A DNA stretch of 64,000 bases from JAZKID01 sp965247525 (GTDB lineage: Bacteria > Pseudomonadota > Alphaproteobacteria > Rhizobiales > UBA4765). Position 1 is the stretch's first letter. Each line of letters begins with the position of its first letter. The notes beneath the pieces are model-generated. The model searched no databases and was not told the origin of the DNA. It was given only the letters and a program-made list of their open reading frames with translations. The position numbers were made by a program, and so were the translations under genes. Positions 34,297 to 42,284 of the stretch are shown piece after piece. The DNA lies in the NCBI GenBank assembly GCA_965247525.1, contig OZ252015.1, positions 248,001 to 312,000 on the forward strand. The letters are read 5' to 3'.

Positions 34297-34664
34297 AGGG
34301 TCGTCTCCTCGTTCTGGTTAAACCTCCGCAGCCAATACCGTTTAAGGCGGCACCAGCGAGGCCCATGGGATATGCCCAAAGAACTCCAGCTGCGTGTGTG
34401 ATTGGGCTGTGGTAGAGCATTCGGGCGATTTGGGCAAGACCGGCCCCCACAAACCCCAAGTTTAGTCTTTTAAGATACTCTGATGAAGCTTGCCGAACTG
34501 CAAGGCCCACAATCCCCTGAAAATGCACGCACAGCGTCAAAGCAAGCTCGGATGACACCACCCTAGCTTAGACTAGGAATTTTGTCCTACGCTCATTTTT
34601 GCGAATTTAAGCGCGTCAGTATTTTTACGAATGGGATAAAATGGAAAAGAAGGAGAGAGTATAA
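34297..34664 (-). promoter_or_regulatory. Intergenic region upstream of rpsB (368 bp): presumed promoter and leader
   Basis: No supported gene lies here. It must contain the promoter and untranslated leader of rpsB, which in many bacteria binds S2 for autoregulation. I see a strong ribosome-binding site (GAGGAGACGACCC before the ATG) and a small inverted repeat CCTAG-CTTAGA-CTAGG near 34562-34577, but no clear -35/-10 pair and no T-run terminator for dnaE. An open frame of 131 codons through this region overlaps the rpsB start and has no recognisable features. Confidence 0.45.
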
Positions 34665-37600
34665 TTACAACTCCTGGACGTGAACAACACCCGGCAATGC
34701 GCGCAGCGCACCGCTGATTTGCGGCGTAATCTGGTAGCCGCCAGGCAATTTAAGTTCGACCTGCCTTCGGCCTTCTTCAAGATCAATCAACAGCAAGATT
34801 TCGCCCTCGCCTTTTTGAACAAGGCGTTTGGCTATCTGTTCAATTGACGTATCGCTGCTGATAGACACGCGCAAACCTTTTTTGATTTTGGCAGCGGCAT
34901 CGTCAAGGCGCTCAACCGACTGGGCACGAAGGCGCACTTCATCACCCTGCACCTCAGCATTCACAGTCAGCAATAGGCCGGCGCCTGTTTCCAGAAGATC
35001 GCGAACCGAGAAAAGCAATTCCTGAAAACAGACAACTTCAAAACTGCCTGTTGGGTCTGACAAACCCAAAATACCGATTTTGTTACCCGTTTTTGTTCGC
35101 TTTTCCTGTTTATAGAGGAGATTGGCGGCAAGGCGACCTGCCGTTGCCCCTGCTTGCGCCGATGCGCAAAAAGCAGAATGCGTCTGGACGCGCAGGCGTG
35201 CCAGCAAAGGCGCATAATCATCAAGCGGATGACCTGAAAAATAAAAGCCCAAAGCGCCATGTTCATGCTGCAGTTTTTCTGTCGGCAGCCATTCGTCCAC
35301 CTGCGGTAAAATGACAGCCGGCATTTCTGCGCCGCCGGTAAACAGCATGCCCTGCCCGCCTTCGCGCGCCGCAATCGCGGCGTTGGCAGCGGCAACGATG
35401 GCGTCCGCGCCAAGAAAAAGTTGCGCACGCGGCAGTTTGAAACAATCAAACGCGCCTGACGCGGCAAATGTTTCCACCATCCGTTTGTTCAGCGTTTTGG
35501 CAGGAAGCCGTTTTATGAAATCATCAAGTGAGGCAAACGGCGCATCGCCGCGCGCGGTGACAATCTCGTGAGCCGCACTTTGTCCCATGCCTTTAAGAGC
35601 GGCCAAGGCATAACGGATTGTGTTGCCATCGACATCAAATTCAATACCGCTGGCATTGATGTCCGGCGGCCTGACGTCAAGGCCAAGACGTTTGGCCTCG
35701 TCGCGAAAATAGCTGAGCTTATCCGTATTGTCGCACTCGAGCGTCATGGACGCTGCAAGAAATTCGGCCGGATAGTTGGCTTTGACATAGGCCGTTTGGT
35801 AAGCGACGAGCGCATATGCAGCCGCATGGCTCTTGTTAAAACCGTAGTCGGCAAATTTGGCAAGCAGATCAAAAATATTTTCGGCGTGTCCTTTTTTGAC
35901 GCCGCGATCAACAGCGCCAGAGACAAACCGTGCCTGCTGTTTACGCATTTCCTCACGAATTTTTTTACCCATCGCGCGGCGAAGAAGATCGGCCTCACCC
36001 AAAGAGTAACCAGAAAGGATCTGCGCGATCTGCATCACCTGCTCCTGATAAACGATAATGCCATAGGTTTCTTTCAAAACAGGCTCAAGCAGCGGGTGCA
36101 GATAGTCAGCCTGCTGCTTGCCGTGCTTTACAGACCCATAGACAGGAATGTTGGCCATCGGGCCTGGCCGATAAAGCGCCACGAGCGCGATAATATCTTC
36201 AAATCTGTCGGGTATGATATCGGCGATCGCTTTACGCATGCCGGAGCTTTCCAGCTGAAACACACCGACCGTTTCGCCGCGTGCCAGCATCGCAAATGTT
36301 TTTTCGTCATCAAACGGTAATGCCGTCAGATTAAGCGTAATATTGCGGGCTTTTAAAAGCTCAAGCGCTTTTTGCAGCAGGGTCAGTGTTTTCAGTCCGA
36401 GAAAATCGAATTTGACCAAACCGGCCTGCTCGACCCATTTCATGTTGAACTGCGTTACGGGCATGTCAGATTTTGGGTCGCGGTAAAGCGGCACCATTTC
36501 ATGGAGCGGCCTGTCGCCAATAACGATACCAGCCGCATGAGTGGAGGCGTGCCTAAAAAGACCTTCCAGACGAAGCGCGATATCAAGCATGCGCTTGACG
36601 ATGGGCTCTTGCGCCGCGGCTTCCTGCAGTTTTGGCTCAGTCTCGAGCGCTTTTTTCAAATCGATTGGATTTGCAGGGTTGAACGGCACAAGCTTGCTCA
36701 GTTTATCGACCTGCCCATACGGCATTTCAAGAACGCGGCCGACATCGCGCAGCACGCCGCGCGCTTGCAACGAACCAAACGTAATAATTTGCGCCACCTG
36801 ATCGTGCCCGTATTTGTCTTGCACATAACGAATGACGTGCTCGCGCCGCTCCTGACAAAAATCGATATCAAAATCCGGCATTGAAACACGTTCAGGATTG
36901 AGAAACCGCTCAAACAACAACCCAAAGCGCAACGGATCGAGATCGGTGATGTCAAGCGCATAAGCAACCAATGAGCCAGCACCCGAGCCACGACCCGGCC
37001 CCACAGGAATACCTTGCGCCTTCGCCCAGCGGATAAAATCGGACACAATCAAAAAATAGCCCGGATATTTCATACCCTCGATGACATCGAGTTCAAATTC
37101 CAGACGGTCGGTATAGTCATCAAGCTGCAAGCCCTCGGACAAACCATATTGGGCGTGTCGTTTTTCAAAGCCTGCTCGTGCTGCGGCGCGAAGCTCTGCC
37201 GCTTCCGCGGCCAATGGGTCGCTGGCTTTTGTTTTGGAGAAACGTGGAAGAATAGCGTTTTGCGTGCGCGGCCGGTAGGCACATCGCTGCGCGATTTCAA
37301 CGGTCGAATCCAAGGCTTCGGGAATGTCAGAAAAAAGTGCCATCATCTCGGCACGGGTCTTGAAGCGATAATCACGTGTCAGCTGACGGCGACCCTCCTC
37401 GGCAATGTGCCGGCCACCTGCAATACACAGCAAAGCATCATGCGCTTCAAAATCGTCACTTGTCGCAAAATAACAGCTATTGGTGGCAACAATTGGCAAG
37501 GACATGTCATAAGCGAGTTCCGCAAACTGGGATTCCGTTTCTGCCTCACCCGCAAGGCCGTGGCGCTGCAGTTCCACGTAGAGATTGTCTGGGCAAAGAG

Positions 37601-38099
37601 AGCGCAATTGCTCCAGAAGGCTGCGGGCTTCGTTCGCTGAGCCGTTTTGCAAGAGTTCGCCAATAGGCCCTTGTGCGCCGCCGGTTAAAACAATGAGGCC
37701 TTCGCAATGGTTTGACAGCATCTCCATTGTGACAAGGGGTTTCATGTCGCCGGTGCTGCGCATAAAACCTTGTGTGGTCAGCGCCATCAGGTTTTTATAA
37801 CCCTGCTCGTTTTGCGCCAGCGCAATAAGCCTCGGCGTGTCTGTGCCAAGCCGGTCGCGCCGCTCAGAGACAAATTCGTGAGAGAGAGAGAAGTTCAGGC
37901 CCATAATCGGCTGGACACCGAGCGATGGGGCTTTTTCAGAAAATTCCAACGCCCCAAAAAGGTTTGAGCTGTCGGTGAGCGCCAATGCAGGCTGTTTGTC
38001 AGCGGCCGCGAGCCCGACAAGGCGCGGTATCGACATTGCGCCTTCCAGAAGCGAATAGGACGAGTGCGCGCGTAAATGAACAAAACCGGGACCAGTCAT
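34665..38099 (-). CDS. dnaE: DNA polymerase III alpha subunit
   Basis: The replicative polymerase subunit. The 1144 residues comprise an N-terminal PHP domain (HLRAHSSYSLLEGAM), the palm with catalytic aspartates in PDFDIDFCQERREHV, the fingers region (PVGPGRGSGAGSLVAY), a helix-hairpin-helix region and a C-terminal OB fold (about 985-1060). Length and the full C-terminal domains indicate DnaE1, not the mutagenic DnaE2/ImuC. It lies 75 bp downstream of a LexA-controlled microprotein gene with no terminator between, so part of its transcription may be damage-responsive; that is inference. Confidence 0.96.
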   Translation of the reverse strand: MTGPGFVHLRAHSSYSLLEGAMSIPRLVGLAAADKQPALALTDSSNLFGALEFSEKAPSLGVQPIMGLNFSLSHEFVSERRDRLGTDTPRLIALAQNEQGYKNLMALTTQGFMRSTGDMKPLVTMEMLSNHCEGLIVLTGGAQGPIGELLQNGSANEARSLLEQLRSLCPDNLYVELQRHGLAGEAETESQFAELAYDMSLPIVATNSCYFATSDDFEAHDALLCIAGGRHIAEEGRRQLTRDYRFKTRAEMMALFSDIPEALDSTVEIAQRCAYRPRTQNAILPRFSKTKASDPLAAEAAELRAAARAGFEKRHAQYGLSEGLQLDDYTDRLEFELDVIEGMKYPGYFLIVSDFIRWAKAQGIPVGPGRGSGAGSLVAYALDITDLDPLRFGLLFERFLNPERVSMPDFDIDFCQERREHVIRYVQDKYGHDQVAQIITFGSLQARGVLRDVGRVLEMPYGQVDKLSKLVPFNPANPIDLKKALETEPKLQEAAAQEPIVKRMLDIALRLEGLFRHASTHAAGIVIGDRPLHEMVPLYRDPKSDMPVTQFNMKWVEQAGLVKFDFLGLKTLTLLQKALELLKARNITLNLTALPFDDEKTFAMLARGETVGVFQLESSGMRKAIADIIPDRFEDIIALVALYRPGPMANIPVYGSVKHGKQQADYLHPLLEPVLKETYGIIVYQEQVMQIAQILSGYSLGEADLLRRAMGKKIREEMRKQQARFVSGAVDRGVKKGHAENIFDLLAKFADYGFNKSHAAAYALVAYQTAYVKANYPAEFLAASMTLECDNTDKLSYFRDEAKRLGLDVRPPDINASGIEFDVDGNTIRYALAALKGMGQSAAHEIVTARGDAPFASLDDFIKRLPAKTLNKRMVETFAASGAFDCFKLPRAQLFLGADAIVAAANAAIAAREGGQGMLFTGGAEMPAVILPQVDEWLPTEKLQHEHGALGFYFSGHPLDDYAPLLARLRVQTHSAFCASAQAGATAGRLAANLLYKQEKRTKTGNKIGILGLSDPTGSFEVVCFQELLFSVRDLLETGAGLLLTVNAEVQGDEVRLRAQSVERLDDAAAKIKKGLRVSISSDTSIEQIAKRLVQKGEGEILLLIDLEEGRRQVELKLPGGYQITPQISGALRALPGVVHVQEL

Positions 38100-38174
38100 A
38101 ATATCTCCTGAAGCTGCATCATAGACGAAGTCGACCGTGCAGGCATGTCGCCGGGCACGGGCTGTGGACGGCGT

Positions 38175-38276
38175 CTAGGACAGGAGACTTAAAACGCTGC
38201 ACCAGGCGCCGATCACCGCAACAAAAAGACCAGCCGAGACGAAAGCCATTGCGTTTTCAAGAGTTGCTTTAAGCAT
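38175..38276 (-). CDS. SOS-regulated 33-residue single-pass membrane microprotein (SidA-like by size, topology and control)
   Basis: A short gene: ATG 38276, stop TAG at 38175. The peptide starts MLKATLENAMAFVSAGLFV (residues 1-19) and continues AVIGAWCSVLSLLS. Residues about 9-32 are one uninterrupted hydrophobic segment behind a short charged N-terminus (Lys3, Glu7). The ribosome-binding site AAAGGA is 7 bases before the ATG. A promoter with consensus TTGACA and a perfect LexA box in its spacer lies about 40 bp upstream. Caulobacter SidA, a 29-residue inner-membrane SOS cell-division inhibitor acting on FtsW/FtsN, has the same size, topology and control; I do not claim sequence homology. 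It is followed 75 bp later by dnaE. Coding status rests on the start signals and operator, not on known homologues. Confidence 0.72.
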   Translation of the reverse strand: MLKATLENAMAFVSAGLFVAVIGAWCSVLSLLS

Positions 38277-38309
38277 GTGAATGTCCTTTTTTCTGTTGAT
38301 CGGACGCAG

Positions 38310-38339
38310 ACTATGTTCACGCTCTGTTCTAGATGTCAA
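38310..38339 (-). promoter_or_regulatory. Promoter with LexA operator (SOS box) upstream of the microprotein and dnaE
   Basis: On the minus strand: TTGACA (38334-38339), an 18-bp spacer, and CATAGT (38310-38315). The spacer contains GAAC-AGAGCGT-GAAC (38315-38329), an exact alphaproteobacterial LexA box. The arrangement is the same as at the lexA promoter. It points away from lolD, whose stop is at 38371, toward the 33-residue gene and dnaE. Confidence 0.85.
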
Positions 38340-38370
38340 CTCCTATCTAAAAGAGCTGTTTTATTGGTGT

Positions 38371-39054
38371 TTAGCTGTAAACGGCAACCTTGCCATCTTG
38401 TACGGTCAGGTGCCGGTCCATCTTCGCGGCAAGATCAAGATTATGAGTCGCGATCAGCGCTGCAAGCTTTGCCCCGCGCACGGCTTCCATCAACGCCGCA
38501 AAGACGTTTTCAGAGGTTTTGGGATCGAGATTTCCTGTTGGCTCATCGGCCAGCAGGAGCGCAGGCGCATTGGCCATCGCCCGCGCAATCGCCACCCTCT
38601 GCTGTTCGCCGCCCGACATTTCAGAGGGGCGATGCTTTAAACGCTCCGACAGGCCAAGATCGCCCAACAGCATTTGGGAACGTTGGCGCGCATCCGTTTT
38701 TGCAACGCCGGCAATAAGCTGCGGCATCATCACGTTTTCAAGGGCTGTAAATTCCGGCAAAAGGTGATGAAACTGATAGATGAAACCAATGGTTTTTGAA
38801 CGCAATGACGTGCGCTGCCCGTCATTCAGTTTCCCCGTGTTACGTCCGCCGACAATCACGTCGCCGCTGCTTGGCGCTTCCAGAAGGCCAGCGATATGTA
38901 AAAGCGTCGATTTTCCAGTTCCCGATGGCGCGGTGAGCGCAACCAGCTCACCTGCATTGATCTGAAGGTCGGCGCCTTTCAACACATTGAGCAGGCTTTC
39001 GCCCTGCCCATACGAGCGGGTTACGCTCACAAGTTGCAGGACAGTCTCATTCAT
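38371..39054 (-). CDS. lolD: Lipoprotein-releasing ABC transporter ATP-binding protein
   Basis: LolD powers release of outer-membrane lipoproteins from the inner membrane to LolA. 227 residues from ATG 39054. Walker A is APSGTGKST (residues 42-50), then the Q-loop in FIYQFHHLLPEFTALENV, the signature MSGGEQQRVAIARA, and Walker B LLLADEPTGNLD. It overlaps the permease gene by 8 bp. Confidence 0.94.
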   Translation of the reverse strand: MNETVLQLVSVTRSYGQGESLLNVLKGADLQINAGELVALTAPSGTGKSTLLHIAGLLEAPSSGDVIVGGRNTGKLNDGQRTSLRSKTIGFIYQFHHLLPEFTALENVMMPQLIAGVAKTDARQRSQMLLGDLGLSERLKHRPSEMSGGEQQRVAIARAMANAPALLLADEPTGNLDPKTSENVFAALMEAVRGAKLAALIATHNLDLAAKMDRHLTVQDGKVAVYS

Positions 39055-40306
39055 AACGAAGCGCTTCCACAGGATCGAGCTTTGCCGCGCGCCATGCGGG
39101 ATAAAGTGTCGCAAGAAAAGACAGCGTCAACGCCATAACGACCACGGCCGTCACTTCATTGGTGTTCATTTCAGCGGGCAGTTTTGTAAGAAAATACAGT
39201 TCGGGCGAAAACAGATCTGTCTCTGTAAGTTTTGAAATGCCTTTTTTGATCGTGTCGATGTTCTGGCAGACCAAAGTGCCGATGAGAAGTCCGGCCATCG
39301 TGCCCACAACCCCGATCGACGCGCCCGTAATAATAAAAATTCGCAAGATCATGCCGCGCGTTGCGCCCATTGTCCGCATTACCGCAATATCATGCGACTT
39401 GTCTTTGACGAGCATTGTCATACCGGAAATAATGTTCAATGCGGCAACAAGAACAATCAGCATCAAAATAAGAAACATTACATTCCGCTCGACCTGCAGG
39501 GCACTGAAAAACGTGGCATTGCGCTGCCGCCAGTCTGTGAAATAAAGCTGGCGTGTCACTGTTGCATTCAGCTGTTCTCGCACCGCGGTGACATTGTCAG
39601 GATTGTCGAGATAAAGCTCGATCGCGGTCACGCGGTCCGGCTGGTTGAAAAAGTCCTGCGCTTCTTTCAGCGGCATGAAAACAGCCAAACTGTCGAGCTC
39701 CGACATGCCGATCTGAAATATTGCGGAAATGTTGTAAAACTTTGAGCGCGGTGTTTGTCCAAAAGGCGTTTTTGCGCCGTTGGGTGAAATCAGTTTGACT
39801 GAATCGCCAATCTGCACACCCAGCGTGTCGGCAAGACGTTTGCCGATGGCAACTCCGCCAAGTTCGGTAAAATTTTGCAGCGTTCCGGCCAGTACAGTTT
39901 TCGCAACCGACGGCAGCGCCTGAATGTCCTGATCGTTCATACCGCGCACCAGCACGCCGGAACCCGGGCCTGCTGCTGAAATAAACGCCTGCCCTTCCAC
40001 GAAAGGAATAACCTGGCGGATGCCTTTCACCTGCTGCATTTGCGCAACGATGTCGCGGTAATCTGTCAGCGGCATATCAATTGGCTGGATCAGCACATGG
40101 CCGTTGACGCCAAGAATTTTGTCGAACAGCTCTTTGCGAAAGCCGTTCATCACCGCCATCACGATAATCAGCGTCGCGACGCCAAGCATAATGCCAAGAA
40201 ACGAAAAGCCCGCGATGACGGAAATAACCCCTTCTTTGCGCCGTGCGCGCAAATATCTGCCCGCAATCATCCATTCAAAGGGTGCGAAAGCGCGCGGGGC
40301 AGCCAT
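39047..40306 (-). CDS. Lipoprotein-releasing ABC transporter permease (LolC/LolE)
   Basis: The membrane subunit partner of LolD. About 419 residues from ATG 40306, one base after the proS stop; an ATG at 40336 inside proS is an alternative. The first helix follows RKEGVISVIAGFSFLGI. A large periplasmic MacB-like domain (about 60-265) and three C-terminal helices follow. Only one permease gene is present, so the transporter is probably a homodimer of a LolC/E hybrid type, as in many alphaproteobacteria. It ends with the typical EALRYE. Confidence 0.92.
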   Translation of the reverse strand: MAAPRAFAPFEWMIAGRYLRARRKEGVISVIAGFSFLGIMLGVATLIIVMAVMNGFRKELFDKILGVNGHVLIQPIDMPLTDYRDIVAQMQQVKGIRQVIPFVEGQAFISAAGPGSGVLVRGMNDQDIQALPSVAKTVLAGTLQNFTELGGVAIGKRLADTLGVQIGDSVKLISPNGAKTPFGQTPRSKFYNISAIFQIGMSELDSLAVFMPLKEAQDFFNQPDRVTAIELYLDNPDNVTAVREQLNATVTRQLYFTDWRQRNATFFSALQVERNVMFLILMLIVLVAALNIISGMTMLVKDKSHDIAVMRTMGATRGMILRIFIITGASIGVVGTMAGLLIGTLVCQNIDTIKKGISKLTETDLFSPELYFLTKLPAEMNTNEVTAVVVMALTLSFLATLYPAWRAAKLDPVEALRYE

Positions 40307-40307
40307 T

Positions 40308-41633
40308 TTAGAGTGCACCCAATTTTTTAAGCGCATCTTCGAGCGAAAGCAGATCTTTGGTGCCGTCAGCGCGATATTTTAATTCAACCTTGCCTTCGGC
40401 AAGAACTTTCGGGCCAATCACAAGCTGCCAAGGCACGCCGATAAGGTCCGCCGTTTTAAATTTGCCGCCAGCGCCATTTGCCGTATCATCGTAAAGAACG
40501 TCGATACCAGCAGCTTCTAAAAGCTCATAGGCCTTTGCGCAGGCCTCGTCCGTCGCGCTGTCACCAACTTTTAAATTAAGCAAGGCGACATGAAAAGGTG
40601 CCACGCTTTGCGGCCAGATAATTCCGTTCTCGTCGTGGCTGGCTTCAATAATTGCAGCAACAAGTCGCGTGATGCCAATCCCGTAAGACCCCATTTCAAG
40701 CGAGACCATCGCCCCGTCAGGCCCCGACACTTTTGCGCCCATCGGGTCTGAATATTTTTTACCAAAATAGAAAATATGACCCACTTCGATGCCGCGCGCA
40801 CTGAGCTGATCCGTTTTTTCAACTTTTTCAAAGGCGTCCGCATCGTGCATTTCTGATGTTGCGGCATACAGCGATGTCCAATGTTCGAACACGCTTTTCA
40901 TGGCGTTTTTATCGTCGAAATCGATATCTGCTTCTGGTACAGGAAAATCAAGAAAGTCTTTGTGGCAAAACACTTCACTCTCGCCGGTTTGCGCAAGAAT
41001 GATGAACTCATGGCTCAGATCACCACCAATTGGCCCTGTGTCCGCTTTCATTGGAATGGCTTTAAGACCCAATCGCGCGAATGTGCGCAAATAGGCCGTA
41101 AACATCTTGTTGTAAGAATGGCGCGCGTCGTCTTCGCTCAAATCGAATGAATACGCGTCTTTCATTAGAAACTCCCGCGAGCGCATGACGCCAAAACGCG
41201 GGCGAACCTCGTCGCGGAATTTCCATTGGATATGATAAAGATTGCGCGGCAGGTCTTTGTAAGACTGCACCGAACCTTTGAAAATATCCGTGATCATCTC
41301 TTCATTGGTCGGCCCGTAAAGCATATCGCGACCATGCCGGTCGGTAATGCGCAGCATTTCCTTGCCATAGTCTTCATAGCGCCCGCTGGTCCGCCACAAA
41401 TCCGCCGATTGAACAATCGGCATTTTAAGTTCAATCGCACCGGCGCGGTTTTGCTCCTCGCGGACAATCTGCTCTACTTTTTGCAAGACACGATAGCCAA
41501 GCGGCAGCCATGAATAAATACCAGACGTCTCTTGCCGGATCATACCGGCGCGCAGCATCAGGCGGTGAGATACGATTTCCGCGTCTTTAGGGGTGTCACG
41601 CAGGATTGGCAAAAAGTATTTTGAGAGGCGCAT
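40308..41633 (-). CDS. proS: Proline--tRNA ligase
   Basis: Class II aminoacyl-tRNA synthetase. 441 residues from ATG 41633 (MRLSKYFLPIL...), the start seen in alphaproteobacteria; the frame to 41651 adds six residues. Motif 2 is visible in IQWKFRDEVRPRFGVMRSREFLMKDAYSFD and motif 3 in EMGSYGIGITRLVAA. The bacterial editing (INS) domain between motifs 2 and 3 is absent, consistent with the short form of alphaproteobacteria and mitochondria. Confidence 0.96.
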   Translation of the reverse strand: MRLSKYFLPILRDTPKDAEIVSHRLMLRAGMIRQETSGIYSWLPLGYRVLQKVEQIVREEQNRAGAIELKMPIVQSADLWRTSGRYEDYGKEMLRITDRHGRDMLYGPTNEEMITDIFKGSVQSYKDLPRNLYHIQWKFRDEVRPRFGVMRSREFLMKDAYSFDLSEDDARHSYNKMFTAYLRTFARLGLKAIPMKADTGPIGGDLSHEFIILAQTGESEVFCHKDFLDFPVPEADIDFDDKNAMKSVFEHWTSLYAATSEMHDADAFEKVEKTDQLSARGIEVGHIFYFGKKYSDPMGAKVSGPDGAMVSLEMGSYGIGITRLVAAIIEASHDENGIIWPQSVAPFHVALLNLKVGDSATDEACAKAYELLEAAGIDVLYDDTANGAGGKFKTADLIGVPWQLVIGPKVLAEGKVELKYRADGTKDLLSLEDALKKLGAL

Positions 41634-41643
41634 GGTTTTTCCG

Positions 41644-41883
41644 TTAGTCAACCGAGATCAAATTATAAGCGAAAGCAAAATGAATTGCGCCAACAATTAT
41701 GGCTGTTGCAATTGTCGTCCATAGCGCTTTTTGAAGCATCATTGGTTTTGAAGGTGCGCCAGGGTCAGAGCCAGGAATGACAATGCCTTCTTCGTGCTGG
41801 CTTTTGACGCCAATAGGCAGCATTGCAAAAATGACAATCCACCACAAAACAAAATAAAGACCAACCGTAATTTTCCAGCTCAT
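41644..41883 (-). CDS. DUF1467 family small membrane protein
   Basis: A 79-residue protein with two membrane helices (about 6-25 and 55-75) joined by a hydrophilic loop containing PGSDPGAPSKP. This fits the DUF1467 family of alphaproteobacteria, which lies between the epimerase and proS in many species. Function unknown. Its start overlaps the epimerase stop by 4 bp. Confidence 0.8.
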   Translation of the reverse strand: MSWKITVGLYFVLWWIVIFAMLPIGVKSQHEEGIVIPGSDPGAPSKPMMLQKALWTTIATAIIVGAIHFAFAYNLISVD

Positions 41884-42284
41884 GCCTGCTCCAGCTCAAC
41901 AAGTGTGCCGAGCATGTCTTTAGGACTGAGGAAGAGAACTGGCTTGCCATGAGCGCCTGTCTTCGGCTTGCCGTCACCAAGCACTTTCAAGCCTTGCGCA
42001 AGTAACGTTTCACGCGCCTTGTCAATATCAGCCACCTCATAACAGATGTGATGAATGCCGCCTTGCGGATTGCGCTCTAAAAATTTCAAAATGGGCGAGC
42101 TGTCACCGAGCGGCGTAATAAGTTCGATCTTTGTATTGGGCAAGGTTATGAACACAACTGTAACGCCGTGTTCCGGCTGCGGCAAAGGCGCGGAGACATC
42201 CGCACCGAGTACATGCGCGTAAGTTGACATACCTGCATCAAGATCAGGCACGGCAATCGCGACATGGTTGAGGCGGCCGATCAT
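41880..42284 (-). CDS. mce: Methylmalonyl-CoA epimerase
   Basis: Interconverts (R)- and (S)-methylmalonyl-CoA in propionate metabolism. The 134-residue vicinal-oxygen-chelate protein has paired betaalphabetabetabeta units, with metal ligand candidates in LNHVAIAVPDLD (His), GIHHICYEVAD (His) and TLVELEQA (Glu). Conserved epimerase segments around FLERNPQGGIHH and FLSPKDMLGTLVE favour this over other glyoxalase-fold enzymes. Coupled to the RNase J gene by a one-base overlap. Confidence 0.88.
   Translation of the reverse strand: MIGRLNHVAIAVPDLDAGMSTYAHVLGADVSAPLPQPEHGVTVVFITLPNTKIELITPLGDSSPILKFLERNPQGGIHHICYEVADIDKARETLLAQGLKVLGDGKPKTGAHGKPVLFLSPKDMLGTLVELEQA

Noticed and set aside
34166..34561. 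131-codon minus-strand frame in the rpsB upstream region
   Set aside because: It runs into the rpsB coding start out of frame, lacks a ribosome-binding site, and shows no recognisable domain.
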